Below, piece by piece: positions 1-12,900 of a stretch of DNA of 64,000 bases (positions within the stretch are counted from its first letter, which is position 1; each line of letters begins with the position of its first letter). A program made the position numbers and the translations under genes. The DNA is from Raffaelea ambrosiae. Its lineage: Eukaryota > Ascomycota > Sordariomycetes > Ophiostomatales > Ophiostomataceae. Location of the stretch: assembly GCA_002778195.1 (NCBI GenBank), contig PCDI01000003.1:3661243-3725242 (forward strand), read 5' to 3'. The notes under the pieces are model-generated. The model worked only from the letters and a program-made list of their open reading frames with translations. It had not been told where the DNA came from and ran no database searches.

Positions 1-1490
1 CTTTTTTTTTTTTTTTTTTTTTTTTCGTCCGTTATGTATACTGACAAGCCGATATCCAGACCATTCGATTCCATCGGGCTGATGGGCCGCACAACTCGTA
101 TCATGCGGCAGACTCTGGTTGCATCCGGCTTCACGGATAACCTGTCCAAGGTAAGCATGGCTGTTAGCTGCAACAGTCATCCAGCTTCAACTTGTCTACG
201 ATCTACGCAGGACCAGAGAGAAGGCTGACAAAAATGCTGGCAGCCAAACAAAATTGTGCTTCCTACAGAGTGGCTGCCAGTTTCAAATGCCCCGCAACAG
301 CTTATGATAGACCTCTTTGTCGAAGCCCTCGAGGCCTATCTGGGAGTCAAGCACACGAAGATGTCGCTCACGGAGGAGTGGTCCCGCTCTAGACCCGAGA
401 AGCTGCAGGACAAATCTATTTTTGAGGTCGAAGACGTACGCAAATATATATCTATACCTGATTTGTCTCTTTCCCTTGCCGCTCGCCGCTGGGAGAAGGA
501 ATGCAATTAACTGAGGGAATTAGATGGGACTCTACGTCAACGGCTACGACAATTACCACAATTTTGATGCGTTCCGGGCGCAGTACGAGGACAAATTTCA
601 AAAGCCCCCTTATGTGAGCCCGTCGCACTTGGACAGATGGTAGGCAACACTTTTCTTTCTTGTCCTCTTTCCACATGGTGTGCAAGCATATCTGATACTG
701 AGTCGTTCTACAGGAGTTACAGCTTGAACCGGACAGAGGAGGCACGCATGGAGGCAGTCGAAAACCTCAAGCTTTTTAAAAAATGGGCTATGGAAGCACT
801 CCTCACAAATGGCCAAGGCGGAAGTGCCCGTTCCATCATGATTGTTCCACATGGCCGGCCGGGAGCAAATTACCGGGATACAGAGCCGCCGCAAGACCCT
901 TCCTCTTTGCCCACAGAGTAAGAGCACACTGGCCAAATCCCGACATCTTCCTTTGTCTGTGTTATTGAATGAAGACTGACCGACTGTCATTCTCGTCTCA
1001 CAGGAAGACAACCCCACCACCTCCCAAACTCGACGCTGTCTACATCACATCGATGCTTGGGGTCCCGCAACTCCTCATTCCAAGTGTGTGGCTGGAGCCC
1101 ACCCTATTCAATCCACCGTCTTCCCTCTAGATGTATTGACCCTGTCATAGTTGGCCAGAACCCGTACGAATCCAAAATATCCAAGAGGACAGAGTTTGCG
1201 CCCATATTCGTCAGCATCGTCGGCGCACCTGGTATGCTTTTTTCTTTCTTTTTCTTCCTCCTCTATCGTTTCTGGGAACACGGCGTGAAGTCTTTCTCGG
1301 AAGCAGCGGATCCCACAGAGAGTACTGACGAGGCGGCTTTGTAGGAACTGATGTCAACTTGCTCCGTATTGGTCAGGAGGTGCTGGAGCAGGCCGGGTGG
1401 CCGACAGAGGTGAAGACAGGAAGATTCATGTTTGAAGTTGGTGACAACGAGAGGCACTCGTCTGGCCCCCAAGGGAGCCACAAGCTTTAA
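1..1490 (+). CDS. Amidase-signature family hydrolase, 3' part (5' end outside window)
   Basis: C-terminal portion of a fungal amidase-signature enzyme, a family that hydrolyses amide bonds. Exons that close in phase: up to 150, 244-435, 521-639, 714-917, 1004-1083, 1151-1231 and 1345-1490 (TAA). Joined products read through family-typical stretches: RPFDSIGLMGR, VLPTEWLPVSN, NYHNFDAF, SIMIVPHGRPGANYRD, VPQLLIPIGQNPYESKIS and FVSIVGAPGTD, ending about 35 residues after GTDVNLL. The Lys-Ser-Ser catalytic triad of the family lies in the missing N-terminal half, so activity cannot be judged. The poly-T tract at 2-25 is probably an intronic pyrimidine tract; the first visible exon likely begins around 47-60. 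Convergent with the transporter gene that follows. Family assignment is firm; substrate is unknown. Confidence 0.82.
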
Positions 1491-1651
1491 TTGTGATCCT
1501 CTTCTCGGAAGCCCATTGCAATATGTTCAGGAAATGGGATATATAGGTGGAAAAAAATTTATGCTACCCGGACAAAATTGGGAAGAATTAACATATATTA
1601 TTGCCATTCTCAATAAAAAGTCTTAAAATCACTGATCAGTTATTTCGAATG

Positions 1652-3187
1652 CTAGAACGGCCATTTCCAAAACACATATGTAAGCCACCGGCGGGTTCTT
1701 GTGACGAATTTCTCTTTCAGATGGACGCCATCGGACCAGTTGAGTATCAGGAAGAGAAGCGCCACAGAGAGGACAGCAGTCCCACCGGCAAGATAGCCAA
1801 ATAATTCGAGGCTCGGATTATTCTTTTCCAGCTCCGCAACATTCATGCCGAAAACGCTGGAAAGGAAACTGAGCGGAGCAAAGTAGAAAGCTAGGTAAGT
1901 GATCACCTTAATGCGCTTCCCATCTCGGAGTGTCTCCTGGCTGGCGCGCACGTTGATATTGGTCATGGTCGTACGCACCGCCTCCTGGCAGATACTAGAG
2001 ATCTCCTTGGCGTCCTCCAGCAGATGGGCAAAGTCGCCGCGCAGGTTCGCGGCCAAGTCTTCACTGCACGGCCCGCTATCCCAGCCCAGCTGACTATGGC
2101 CGTCGATTGTGCTGATCGTCTCGGCAAAGTAACGAATGCTGCTATCCAGCAGCTTCTTGACCCGGCCCAGGACAGCCATGCGCTCCTCCACGTGTGTCAC
2201 ATCGTCCGGCAGACCGAGGCCGCTCTCTTCCTGGAGCATATGGCGCACAAAGTTGAGCGCCTGGTCGTAGCAGTGTGCCGACGTCTCCAGCAGGTCTGCG
2301 GCAAACACAAAGGGCTCCTGAGCGCATGTGTCATAGTCGGTCTCGGCCATGCGCATGCCGTACTCTTTGCGTGACTGGAACGGATCGGGGCGAGTCAGCG
2401 TGCCAGGGTCGTTGGGCTGTCCAAAGCGGGCAGTATTCATGTCGGACGCACCCACGGAGAGAAAGAGACCCTCCTTGAAGCCCGAGCGTGAGGTCTTCCA
2501 GGGCGGGCCGCCACTTGGTGTGCCTATGTCGGTGAGTAGAACGCCCGACCAAAGACTTCTTTTCCTACTTCTGCTGGCTCTGTTGTCATGGTTACTTGCG
2601 GATGGAGCGAAGTCTGACGCGGCGTTGTTGGTCGAATCCGAGCCGGATGGATCGTATACAAAAAAAACAGCCTGCTGTTCCGCAGCAAAAGAAGCCTGCC
2701 CAAGGAGTGTCACGGCGCGAAAGGTCTCGAGGTTGTTGCGCCTACCATCCCGGCAATCTTTATGGTGCTCCTCCAGCTGGCTGGATACTTCGGACTGGAC
2801 GTCTGCGTAAATGTCCTGCGGCGCATCCTTCACCTGCCTGTAGGAGCCAATCGTGATGAAGCGTATCGTCACAGAGTGTCGCTGTCGTGATGGTAGCGTG
2901 CCTATCGGGAAGGCGGCGGGCGACCCGTATTGGTGACGTTGCCGCAGGTCTTCAACGCCACAAAGACGGCCCAACTCTTCCAGTCTGTTCGAATCGACCA
3001 CTCCCTTGATTATGGTGATGTTGTTAGAAATGCTTTTGATGGTCCCGACGGTGTCCTCGTAGTGGGTGGTGTCTTTTTCGGTGCACCCAGCAACCCCGTT
3101 GCATTCCATGTACTCGTAGACGGGCATGGAGAAGAAGGAGAGCTTAACTCCCGACCTTTGGTTGAGCTGAACATCCGCCTGATACAT
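1652..3187 (-). CDS. CorA-like Mg2+ transporter family protein
   Basis: About 511 residues from the ATG at 3187. The C-terminus carries the CorA topology: a first membrane helix (YLAFYFAPLSFLSSV) running directly into the GMN signature (FGMNV), a short acidic loop, and a second helix (GYLAGGTAVLSVALLFLIL), followed by a short basic tail. The preceding 150 residues are helical and charged, as in the cytoplasmic funnel of the family. The middle (about 190-260) is Ser/Asn-rich and divergent. Known role of the family: divalent-cation (Mg2+) flux across membranes; many filamentous-fungal members are uncharacterised paralogues. The reading frame is open to 3211, but those upstream codons contain no ATG and are preceded by an in-frame stop. 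Either 3187 is the start or an upstream exon was not recognised; the sequence upstream is a tandem duplication. Confidence 0.78.
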   Translation of the reverse strand: MYQADVQLNQRSGVKLSFFSMPVYEYMECNGVAGCTEKDTTHYEDTVGTIKSISNNITIIKGVVDSNRLEELGRLCGVEDLRQRHQYGSPAAFPIGTLPSRQRHSVTIRFITIGSYRQVKDAPQDIYADVQSEVSSQLEEHHKDCRDGRRNNLETFRAVTLLGQASFAAEQQAVFFVYDPSGSDSTNNAASDFAPSASNHDNRASRSRKRSLWSGVLLTDIGTPSGGPPWKTSRSGFKEGLFLSVGASDMNTARFGQPNDPGTLTRPDPFQSRKEYGMRMAETDYDTCAQEPFVFAADLLETSAHCYDQALNFVRHMLQEESGLGLPDDVTHVEERMAVLGRVKKLLDSSIRYFAETISTIDGHSQLGWDSGPCSEDLAANLRGDFAHLLEDAKEISSICQEAVRTTMTNINVRASQETLRDGKRIKVITYLAFYFAPLSFLSSVFGMNVAELEKNNPSLELFGYLAGGTAVLSVALLFLILNWSDGVHLKEKFVTRTRRWLTYVFWKWPF

Positions 3188-3329
3188 GTTCCAAAAAGAT
3201 GGTATCGACACAAAAGTTCAGGTGGCTGAACAGGCTAGAAGGAATGACGAAAAAAAGATGGAAGGAAGGAAAGATGAAAAACTCAGGTAATTAAGGACGG
3301 GCGAATCGAGGAGGTGGGAAAATTTGAGC

Positions 3330-3717
3330 TTTGGGAACGGCCAGTTTTCACACAGCCTTGTGCGGGCAAGGTGGGCGGCCAGGCTGAGCCCAGCGGTGAA
3401 TGCCCGAATCTGCCTAGGTTTTTATTACCTGCCAAGAAAGCCAAAAAGGAAAAAAAAATGAGAAAAAGAAAGGAATATGTGCATATTGAACCGATTCTGC
3501 GCAGTAACTGCATGCGTGTTCCTGTTTGGGAACGGCCAGTTTTCACAGCCTTGTGCGGGCAAGGTGGGCGGCCAGGCTGAGCCCAGCGGTGAATGCCCGA
3601 ATCTGCCTAGGTTTTTATTACCTGCCAAGAAAGCCAAAAAGGAAAAAAAATGAGAAAAAGAAAGGAATATGTGCATATTGAACCGTTTCTGCGCAGTAAC
3701 TGCATGCGTGTTCCTGT
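3330..3717. repeat. Tandem direct duplication, two copies of about 195 bp
   Basis: Copy 1 is 3330-3524 and copy 2 is 3525-3717. Both begin TTTGGGAACGGCCAG and end with TGCATGCGTGTTCCTG. They differ only by small indels (CACACAGCC versus CACAGCC, one A in the A-run) and a GATT/GTTT change near 3494/3686. There are no C-to-T transition clusters of the kind expected from repeat-induced point mutation. The duplication lies just upstream of the CorA-like gene and includes no convincing coding sequence. Confidence 0.93.
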
Positions 3718-6339
3718 AGTCTTTTTTTGTCTAAAGTCATGGGTAGGTGACATCTGCCTCGAGGGTTACGTGTTGCGGGCTGCGTTGCTGCATCAAATGG
3801 TGCCCTATTATGAAAACAAACCACGCCCCCCCGGATGTTAAGGCAGGGTGCAAATTTCCTATTCAGGCTTTGGTCGGTGTGCTGGGGCTGCATAGGACCC
3901 TGCCCGACATCTACAATCCGGGTTCCAAGAGCTCTTTGGAAATTTGTCAGCCCTTCTATAAAAGCAGCTCTCTCGCATACATGGCTGCCTGGCAATATGT
4001 AAACTGAAGAAGTCCCATGTTGTCCGTGTTGCACTTCACGGTTAGATAACCACTTCCCAAAGAGCATTCGCCCTTGAAAACACTCCCACATCCTAGCATT
4101 TCAAAGCACGGAACATGTTATTGCCAAAGTTGGACTTGTAATGCCGAACCTAGCTTTTGGCAGAAAGAAATTCTTAACTCTCTGGCACATGAAGATACCC
4201 TGCAGCGCGACACACACTACGACAACCTGGTCAGTCTTCTGCAGGCTATTGCCTGAGACTGTCCGGGTTGCACTGAGAGGATCAATCTGCCTTGCGCAGG
4301 CAGACAAAGGCAATGTATGAAATCAAAATCCTGCTTGGCATTTTAGGAATACTTTACTCTCTTGACTGATGATTGACACTTCGCATGGCGGAACATGGCA
4401 TGCCAACCAAGCGGATTTTGATGGTGCTAGGTCTGTCAATCTCCAGAAGGTGAGCTGGACACCGACTTCTTGAAGATGTCGTGATGCTTGAGACAGTGGT
4501 CAAATCAGATTCGCACCCAGTCCGTGCTGAAAGCAAAATGCTCCAGCACTGGGTCCGCATTGCCGATCATGGCAGGAATAAGGAAGCATCTGCGGGTGTT
4601 TCGAGAGCTCGCTGGTAGGTCTCACAAAGGCGAGACATGACGGGCGATGTGAAAAGAATTCTTCTATTGAGAAGTGTGCTTTCAATAATGGTGGTGATAT
4701 ATTCTTGTTAACTGTTAAGAGTTATCTATCACTAAAATATATTTCGAAGTCTTCAAGTCTCCAGGGCCAAGCATGATTGGCAAGTAACTGCCCAATTAGA
4801 CCACAACGTGCATATTGGTTGGCAAAGACAAGCCTACAACGCGGCCGAGTTTCCCTGCAAAGTTCTAGGCAGCCGTGGAAACTTGAACCAATGGGCTTTT
4901 GAGAATCCATGGGGCACGAGACCCATGATGTATGAGGAGAACTGTTATCGAGAGCTTGTGTGATGTTGCAAGGACACTCGGCAACCAGGTTAAGCAAGCA
5001 GCGCATCTGAGGCATCCGAGGCATCTGAGACTGTAACTTACATTCAAGCCACACCCAACTTAACACCTCGAATAATCCACGCTAAGAAAGACATGCTTCT
5101 ATTGCCATATGCTTAGTAGCCAGCCCTGTTTGCTATGTCGGAACCTTTGCACGCTGTTCTACGGGTGTGCGTATGCTGTCCGTGTAATGCCCCCGTTGAA
5201 TCTTATCTTTGTTAAGGCTCATACACGCTGGCCGCGTGTGTGCCCGTGCATGGGGAGCTGAAGCCCAGAGTTTTAGCGGCTTTTCGACATTTGCATAGCG
5301 AATGACAGAATAGGCTGGGAGAAAATGCAAAATACAGGGCTCTGATTGGCTTGCGCTGTGCTGGCAGCTAATGGGGACAATTCCACCATGTAACGAGTAG
5401 TTAGTGCTTGGAGATCGCGGGAGTGCAATTGGACGCGTATTTTCAGCTAGGCTACTTTTTCTACAGCGTGTTTCTTCCCTGGGCGGGCCAGTCAACATCT
5501 GCCCGTAGCTCAGCAACTTTTTTTTAGGTCTGACAGGGCGGGTAAGGATGGACAAAGCTCTCTCTGCAAGGTTGAGTGGAGGTCTCCACCTGCCAGCGGA
5601 TCTCATTGTGGTGAATTTAAGTGAAATTAAATTTCAGTGTCAGCATTTTGGGGGCAATGACGCTCTCTTCAATAGTCGATTGTCAAAGGGACTGCTCCTG
5701 AAACGGCAGCAACGGCAAAACTGGAAACAACGATAGAGGCGATATTGGCAGGAGGTGCAAAATCGAACGACAGTCGCACCTGCCAACGGAACCTTCCCCC
5801 CCAACCGCCGTGCCTGCCGTTCCGTTTCACACCGTGCACACTTATCTTACGTTTCCGGCAAGAGCTACTCCCTGTTCATCGAGCTGCCAAGCCATGGCTG
5901 CGTGGTCTCACCAAGCTTGGCGTCAGGGATAGGTCTTTTACCTTCCCTCCAAGACGGCGCCCTCCCGAATGTGTATGGATTGCTACCCACTCGCTAAGAC
6001 CCAGATTATCGTAGTGTAATTTTTTTTTTCTTTCTCAACGTGACGTAGTCGTTTCGCGCGCTGCTCTCGTCAGTAGGACCCTTGCTTTCTTTCTTTCTTT
6101 TTTTTTTTTATGGCTGCTCGTTGTGCCTACGCTCTCCCTTGATCGCTCTTTCCTTCTTCTGTCATTCCCTCCATCACTCCTTCCCTGCCCCCCTTCCCAA
6201 TTCCTCTCGGGCTGCCTCTCGTCTCGCTGTTGAGGTTCGCTTCAACAACAACCTCACCTTCACCCTTCTTCTATCCAGCGCAATCGTCGTCTTCTCTCTT
6301 CCCCTCCCACTCTGTGCTTTTGCGCATCGCCACAATAGC
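3718..6339. other. Intergenic region
   Basis: No supported gene. Reading frames are short and have neither family motifs nor plausible splice structure. The last 300 bases form a pyrimidine-rich leader for the PhoD-like gene, with a CTTT-rich run and a long T tract at about 6084-6110. Confidence 0.6.
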
Positions 6340-9300
6340 ATGTCTGACAGCCGCAGCTACCGAAACGGCCAGGGTACCGTTGACCCGGCGCAGGAGGTCG
6401 ACTCTGAGCGCAACCCGTACGTGTCTACCAGCAAGTGGCGCCACCAAGAGTCGTCCGCCTATGCCCGCCAGGAAGCCGGCAAGATTGTCGGCGGCCAGTA
6501 TGACTACGACGACGAGGTGCAGGCGCCGCGCAGCGACACCCGGGACCTGCGAGACTTCCTCAATGCCTCGAGAATCACGCCCGCCGAAGTTGCCGCGAAC
6601 GCTGGCTCACCCGCAGCCATTCAAGACCTACGAGACCCCAGCAATTTCGGCGCAAGCAATGGCGCGACCAATGGCGTCAGCAACAGCTTCGCGGGCAACA
6701 ATGTCCGCACGGCTGCCGGCGCGGTGGCGAACGGACAGGGCAACATCCAGAACGCCCCGGCCGGCACCCCTGATATTATTGTGGGGCCGCTCCTGAACTA
6801 CCGGCGCATGGAGGGCAACATGTGGATTGGTAGCGCGCTCATTGTAACTCGTGGCGGAGGCAAGACGCAGTCGTTCCAGCCGATCATGCTCCTGCGGTCC
6901 GCCGAGGGCTCCTCGGATGTGCAACAGGTCGGCGGCTACTGTCTGTACTCAGACCCGCGCAACACTTTTTGGCGCTTCGAGATTTCCGTACCCATGGGCG
7001 CAACCGAGTCCAGCTGGCAGTACAGCTTCCCCGACATGGAGTACGAGAGCAAAACGAAGCCGCGGATCAGCACCTTTTTCGTACCCGCCGTCACCGAGGC
7101 CATGCGCATTCTGTTCTTCTCCTGCAACGGCTTCAGTGTCGGTACCGACGAGGACGCGTGGAGTGGCCCGGCTCTGTGGAACGACGTCACGCGTTGCCAC
7201 AAGAAGACACCTTTCCATGTCATGATCGGTGGCGGCGACCAGATTTACAACGACAGCATTCGCGTGTCGGGCCCCCTGCAGAAGTGGACGGCCATCAGCA
7301 ACCCGAAGAAGCGCCGTGAATACCCATTCCCGGAGTCCCTCCGCCAGGCGTGCGATGAGTTCTATTTGAAGAACTACATCCGCTGGTATGTGTAGCCATA
7401 CGGGGTCCCGTAACGTTATTTTGTAATGGTGCTGGTGCTAATCACCGGCGCTTGCAGGTATTCCACCGAACCGTTTGCCGAGTCCAACGGCCAGATTGCA
7501 CAGCTGAACATTTGGGACGACCACGACGTACGCCTCTCCGATTGCTCGCTGTCTCTTGCTTACTCACTTGCAGCAATTGCTAACTGGGACTAGATTATTG
7601 ATGGATTCGGTTCCTACGTGAACGAGTTCATGGAATGCGATGTAAGTCAGATACGCCACCCTGCAACGGCTGAATCCTGCGCTAACAAGACCTGACTAGG
7701 TGTTCCGTGGCATCGGCGGATCGGCTCACAAGTACTACATGCTGTTTCAGCACCACTTGCCACCGCCGGCGTCGACATACACGTCGGGTGCGTTTGAATT
7801 CATCGAGGTGGCAAAACAAAACTCCCGGTAGTGCTAACTTGTCCGCACAGATGTTCCGCAACTTAAGAAGGCACGCGGAAAGGAGGTGGGCGTCGACCCC
7901 AAGCAACTCATCGACACCTATGTTGCGCCGCCCATTATCGAGCCCAATTACATTATCGGTACCAAGCCTGGGGTGAGTTCTGGAATTTGATGCATGCATT
8001 GTCCCATGGCGCGAAAGCTGACTTCAATCCCCCGAAAAGCCGTACGTGGCTGAACGCTCACACAACATGTACTGCAAACTGGGTGCCCGTATGGCCTTCT
8101 TGGGCCTTGATGCCCGAACAGAGGTAAGCCTGATTACTGAAATCCCGATCTCTTGACAAGCGACCATTTCGAAACTGACCCAATTGTCTTGAATATAGCG
8201 TACGCGTCATCAGGTCAACTACCCAGAAACCTACGACCAGATCTTTGCCCGTCTGAAGAAGGAGTTCACCGCGGCCGCAGAGGCTGGCGAGCCCGTGCGG
8301 CATCTAATCCTGCTTCTGGGAATTCCCATTGCGTATCCTGTATGTGTTGCCTTTCTATGCCGATTTGCGAACTGTATTGTACTCCATACGAACTAACTTG
8401 CCACAGCGCCTGACTTGGCTCGAGAACATCTTCAGCAGCCCCGTCATGGGTCCGATCAAGTTTATGAATCGACGATTTGGCCTGGGTACGTAAAAACAAA
8501 AAAAAATCCCATGGCTCAGCAATGTCTGTTCCACTAACATATCCCTCTGCAGGCGGCGGCTTTATCAACTCCTTCGACGGCAGCGTCGATTTATTAGATG
8601 ATCTAGATGACCATTATACGGCGCGCACCCACAAGAAGGAGCGCAATGAATTTGTCGAGCGGCTTCAGACCATCAGTGCTGCGCACTCTGTCCGCATCAC
8701 GATTTTGGGTGGCGATGTGCATTTGGCAGCGCTGGGGCGCTTCTATGCCAACCCCAAGCTGCATATCCCAGTTGAAAATGATTACCGATTCATGATCAAT
8801 GTCATCTCGTCAGCCATCACCAACAAGCCGCCTCCAACAGCCATTGCCAATCTTCTCTCCCGCCGCAACAAGATCCATCACCTCAACAAGACCACGGACG
8901 AGACCCTCTTCAAGCTCTTCGACAAGGATCCTGGCAACTCCAACAAGACGGCAGCTAGCAATCACGTCACCATGCCGAGCCGCAACTTTGCTCTGATTAC
9001 GGAGAACTCGCCCAACAACGGCTCTGCTGCCGTTGGCGGTGGCTCTGCCGGTTTTCTGGCAGCGCCTGGCCAACGTCTGAGCGGCACTTTGGTCAGCCAC
9101 AGCGCTGTTGATGTTACTAACACCGAGCCTGCGCCTCTGCAGACCAGGGGTGCCGTCAGCGTCGGAGGAGGCAGTGTCAACGGGAAAGGAGCGACTACTG
9201 GCAATGACGGACACGACCCGCTGCACGCGGGTGAGGAGGGTGCTGGCACCAAACACAAAGCCGCCACTGACGCGCATGGCAAGGGCAGCGATGGCAGCTT

Positions 9301-9487
9301 GGACGTGTGCATCCGTGTTGAGATCAATCAGCACGATCCCGAGGGCCATACGGAGCCGTACGGCATGAGTATCCCGGTTCTTGACTATTCGGGCCCGCCG
9401 CCGGAGAACCTGTCTCACTTCCATGGCCTGCATCTCCATGGGCACCGGACGACGGCAGCAACAGAAACAACGGCAACATCCTCGTGA
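6340..9487 (+). CDS. PhoD-like metallophosphatase domain protein
   Basis: Nine exons: 6340-7385, 7458-7527, 7594-7641, 7700-7787, 7851-7972, 8040-8123, 8199-8339, 8407-8485, 8553-9487; spliced length is 2613 nt, 870 residues. The N-terminal 140 residues are Asn/Ala-rich and probably disordered. The catalytic core shows GGGDQIYND (metal-binding Asp of PhoD-type enzymes, near residue 302), a Trp-rich region, and GGDVHLAALGRF (metal-binding GDVH) in the last exon. The tail from about residue 690 is Gly/Ser/His-rich low complexity. Fungal proteins of this layout are annotated as PhoD-like phosphatases and mostly lack a defined substrate. There is no signal peptide at the chosen start, so a cytosolic or peripheral location is likely. 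Start chosen because frames upstream translate only pyrimidine-rich leader. Convergent with DIS3. Confidence 0.9.
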
Positions 9488-9964
9488 ACAGCCTAGCTAG
9501 AAGAAAAAAAATTGATGAAGACATTGTACGGTACAGGCTTGGTCGGGACTGGGTTATGGAATCTAGGGAATTGATGGAGCATTCGGTAAGTATCAGATAC
9601 CCTGGACGTTTGGAAAAAGAGAGAAAAGACGAGAGAGGGGAAAGGTGAAAGATACCATTTTTGAATTTTGTTTCTCTTCCCCGTTGGAAGGCATGGCTTG
9701 CATGCCGTTGTAGACTAGGAATTTTTTCGTGTCTTCTCTATTTCACTTACTTTAAATTTCTTCTTTTGGCTTTTTGACATAATATCATACACTTTTTTGA
9801 AACGTTTCACACTAAAGTTTTAAACAACATACGACGAACATGGTCTAGATTTTGGGTATATTGTACATGCAGATAGAGATGCCCTGGTAAGATACCATTT
9901 TTTTTTGTCACACTCACAACGCCTAACTACAACCTTCCCACAATGTCTTTCTTTTCCTCCCTGA
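9488..9964. other. Convergent 3' intergenic region
   Basis: AT-richer spacer between the ends of the PhoD-like gene and DIS3; expected to hold both 3' untranslated regions. The phrase GATACCATTTTT occurs twice (about 9651 and 9890). No gene seen. Confidence 0.6.
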
Positions 9965-12900
9965 TCACGCCTCCACAAGATCCATGCGCGCACTGCGCTT
10001 GCCCGTGGTCTCATCCTTGTGGTCTGTGATGCGCACCATGACTTTTTGGAACAGCCGGATGTTGACTGCGCGGCTGCCGCTCGTCTGCAGGGTGTACGCC
10101 TCGCCGTCAAAGACGGCCGCCGGCTCGGGTGTCGCGAGGTCCCGCAGCCGGATGGCGCTCTCGATCCCAAACTGCGGCACCAGCACGACAAATCCGTTGC
10201 TGAACACGCGCATGACAAAGCCTTCGGCCGTCATGCCCGGTGTCGTCGTCGTCACTGTGTTTTTGCCGTCCGCCGACTTGGTCGTCGTCGTCTCCCGCCG
10301 CGCCCGCACGGCCTGGCCCACATAGTAGGCAATGCTGGCGCGGCCGGCCAGCTGGGCATTCCGGTGGCGCATGTTGATGTTTCGGCAGACGGCACCGAGG
10401 CGGCCGCGCGTAGCCAGGCCAAGAGAGGACGACGAGCCGGCATCGGGGCCGCCAGCATAGCCAATGGCGGCCGCCAGCTGGCGGTGCACCACCAGATCGG
10501 CATACCGCCGGATGGGCGACGTGAAGTGGGTGTAGATGGGCGTGGCCAGGCCGTAGTGGCGGAACTCGGGGTAGGCGAGCTGGCCCGCCGGGAAGTACTC
10601 GGCGGCGGTCATGCAGCGCGTGGCCAGGATGCGCACGAGGGTGTTGAAGAAGGGCTCGTTGGCGTCGACGCACGCGTCCAGGCTGTCGGCGAGGGCGCGC
10701 GACGAGTCGGTGCGCAGCTCGAAGCCGTGGAAGACGGTCCGCAACTGGCGGGACAGCTCGTCAAAGTTGGTCTGGGGCGGCGTGGCGTGGCGGCGCAGCA
10801 GGGCGGTCTGGGGGAAGGCCTCGTAGATCTTGGTGGCGACGGCAATGTTGGCCAGCAGCATGAACTCTTCGACCAGCGAGTTGGTGTCGAGCAGCTGCTT
10901 GGTCTCGACGTCGATCGGGTCCGACGACTCGGGGGACTCCATGTGCACCTTCACTTCGGGCGACGACAAGCTGAGCGCGCCGGCGTCGAGCCGCTTCTGC
11001 TTGAGCTTCTTGGAGAGGGCCAGCAGCGTGCGGATCCCCTTGGTGAGCGGGTCCTGCTGGCTGGCGTCGTCGATGCGCAGCTGGGCCTGTTCGTAGCTGA
11101 ACGCCTCGCGCGAGCGGATCACAGACTTGGTGAAGCGCACGCCCACCACGTCGGCCGTGTTGGGATCCATCTCCCACAGCACGGAAAAGGCAAAGCGCTC
11201 GACGTACGGCTTGAGCGAGCACAGGTCGGTGCCCAGCAGCATGGGCAGCATGTCGATGCGCTTGTCCACCAGATACACCGTGGTGCCGCGCACGCTGGCC
11301 TCGGTGTCCATGGCATTGCCGGGCCGCACAAAGTGCGACACGTCGGCAATGTGGACGCCGACCTCGACGTTGCCGTTGGGCAGCGGGCGGGCGTGCAGGG
11401 CATCGTCAATGTCTTGGCAGCCGACGGGGTCGATGCTGCAGATGAGCAGCTCCCGCAGGTCCTCGCGGTCGACCCAGCCGGGGTCGTTGGCCTTGTCCGC
11501 GGGCACGCGCCAGTCGTGGCCCTCGGCCGGCAGACAGTCGAGCACCGTCTTGGGGAAGGGCCGGTACTGGACGTCGTACTCGAGCAGCAGGGCCTCGGTC
11601 TCGGCGGCCTTGGTCTCGAGCTCGCCGAGGGCGCGGATGAGATGGCCCACGGGGTGGCGCGAGTCGCGGTCCCAGGCGTCCATGGCGACCAGGATGCGCT
11701 GGCCCAGCAGCTCGCCGGCCTGGCGCGTGCGCAGCCGGATCTTGGGGATCTTCTTGTCCATGGGGATGACAAAGACGGTCTCCTGCTTGCGGCCCTGGCC
11801 CGTGGCCTTGCTGACGGATGTCTGGTCGATGTGGCCGACGTACTGGCGCCAGTTGCGCCGGATGACGCCGACAATCTTGGCCGTGGGCTCGACCAATCCG
11901 GCCGGTTCTTCGTCGTTCGACGACTTCTTCTTTCCCGTCGTGGTGGCGTACTGCTTCTGTGTCCGCTTGGCCTCCTCTTGTAGGGCCTTGCGCTCCTTGA
12001 TCGTGATGAGGTCGCCGCGACGGCCACCGCCCGCGGCATCGGTGTCGCCATCGCCCGTGTCGGCATTCTCGTTCTTGGTCACCGTCTCCTCGTCGATCAT
12101 CTTGGTCGACGGGCGCTTCCACTGGTCGCGCGGCAGCACCTCGACCACGACCACGTCGCCGTCGACAGCGCGGTTGATGTTCTCGCGACCGAGGATGAGC
12201 AGCGGCTTGGGGAAGGCGGGCACGCGCACCGATCCCTCGAGGTAGTTGTACGGCGACACGTTGAAGTTGCCCTGGTGCAGGAGGCCGCTCTTGATACCCG
12301 TCGAGATCTTGGACATGCTCATATAGTCGGGATACAGGTGTCGTGGTTGTTGCTGCGGTTGTGGCTGCAGCCGTTTGCCCGTCTTTTCGTCGCGCACTGT
12401 CGTCACCACGCTGGGGTCCTGCGACTCGGGGATCATGTCCAGCAGCTCCTCCGAGTTCTCGAGCCCCCGCACATAGTCGGCTAGCGAGGCTGCTGCGATG
12501 CCGTCGGCGCGTGCTTTTTGCAGGTTGGCGCGGTCGTTGCTGATCATGACAACGGTCGGTGCTTGCTTTTTCCCCGACGCACTGACCAGGTGCTCGCCGT
12601 ACCACTTGACGGCGCGGCGGACGGCATGGTCGTTGCGGTCGTTGATGGACTCCCCCGGCTGGCGCGTGACGTAGGTTTCGAGGCGGAAGTCGTTGAAGAA
12701 GACGTAAAACCGCTTCTCGGCGCTGCGAGTGAGGCCGATGAGGCGGTTGTAGAGCGGCAGAGAGCGGTTGCGCACCTCTTCGAGGACGACCTGGAGGACG
12801 ACCACATCGTAAAAGGCCGATGTCTGCTCAAACAGGTCCATGGCGGTCAAAAAGACGTTGGTGTCGGGGACGAGGTAGTGGCCGTGGGGGTAGGCCTTGG

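Noticed and set aside
5133..5606. 157-codon frame on the minus strand
   Set aside because: No motif, no coding bias, no promoter or intron signals.
10019..11983. 654-codon open frame antisense to DIS3
   Set aside because: Composition mirrors the GC-biased third positions of DIS3 (Ala/Gly/Val/His-rich), no family motif; DIS3 on the other strand is certain.
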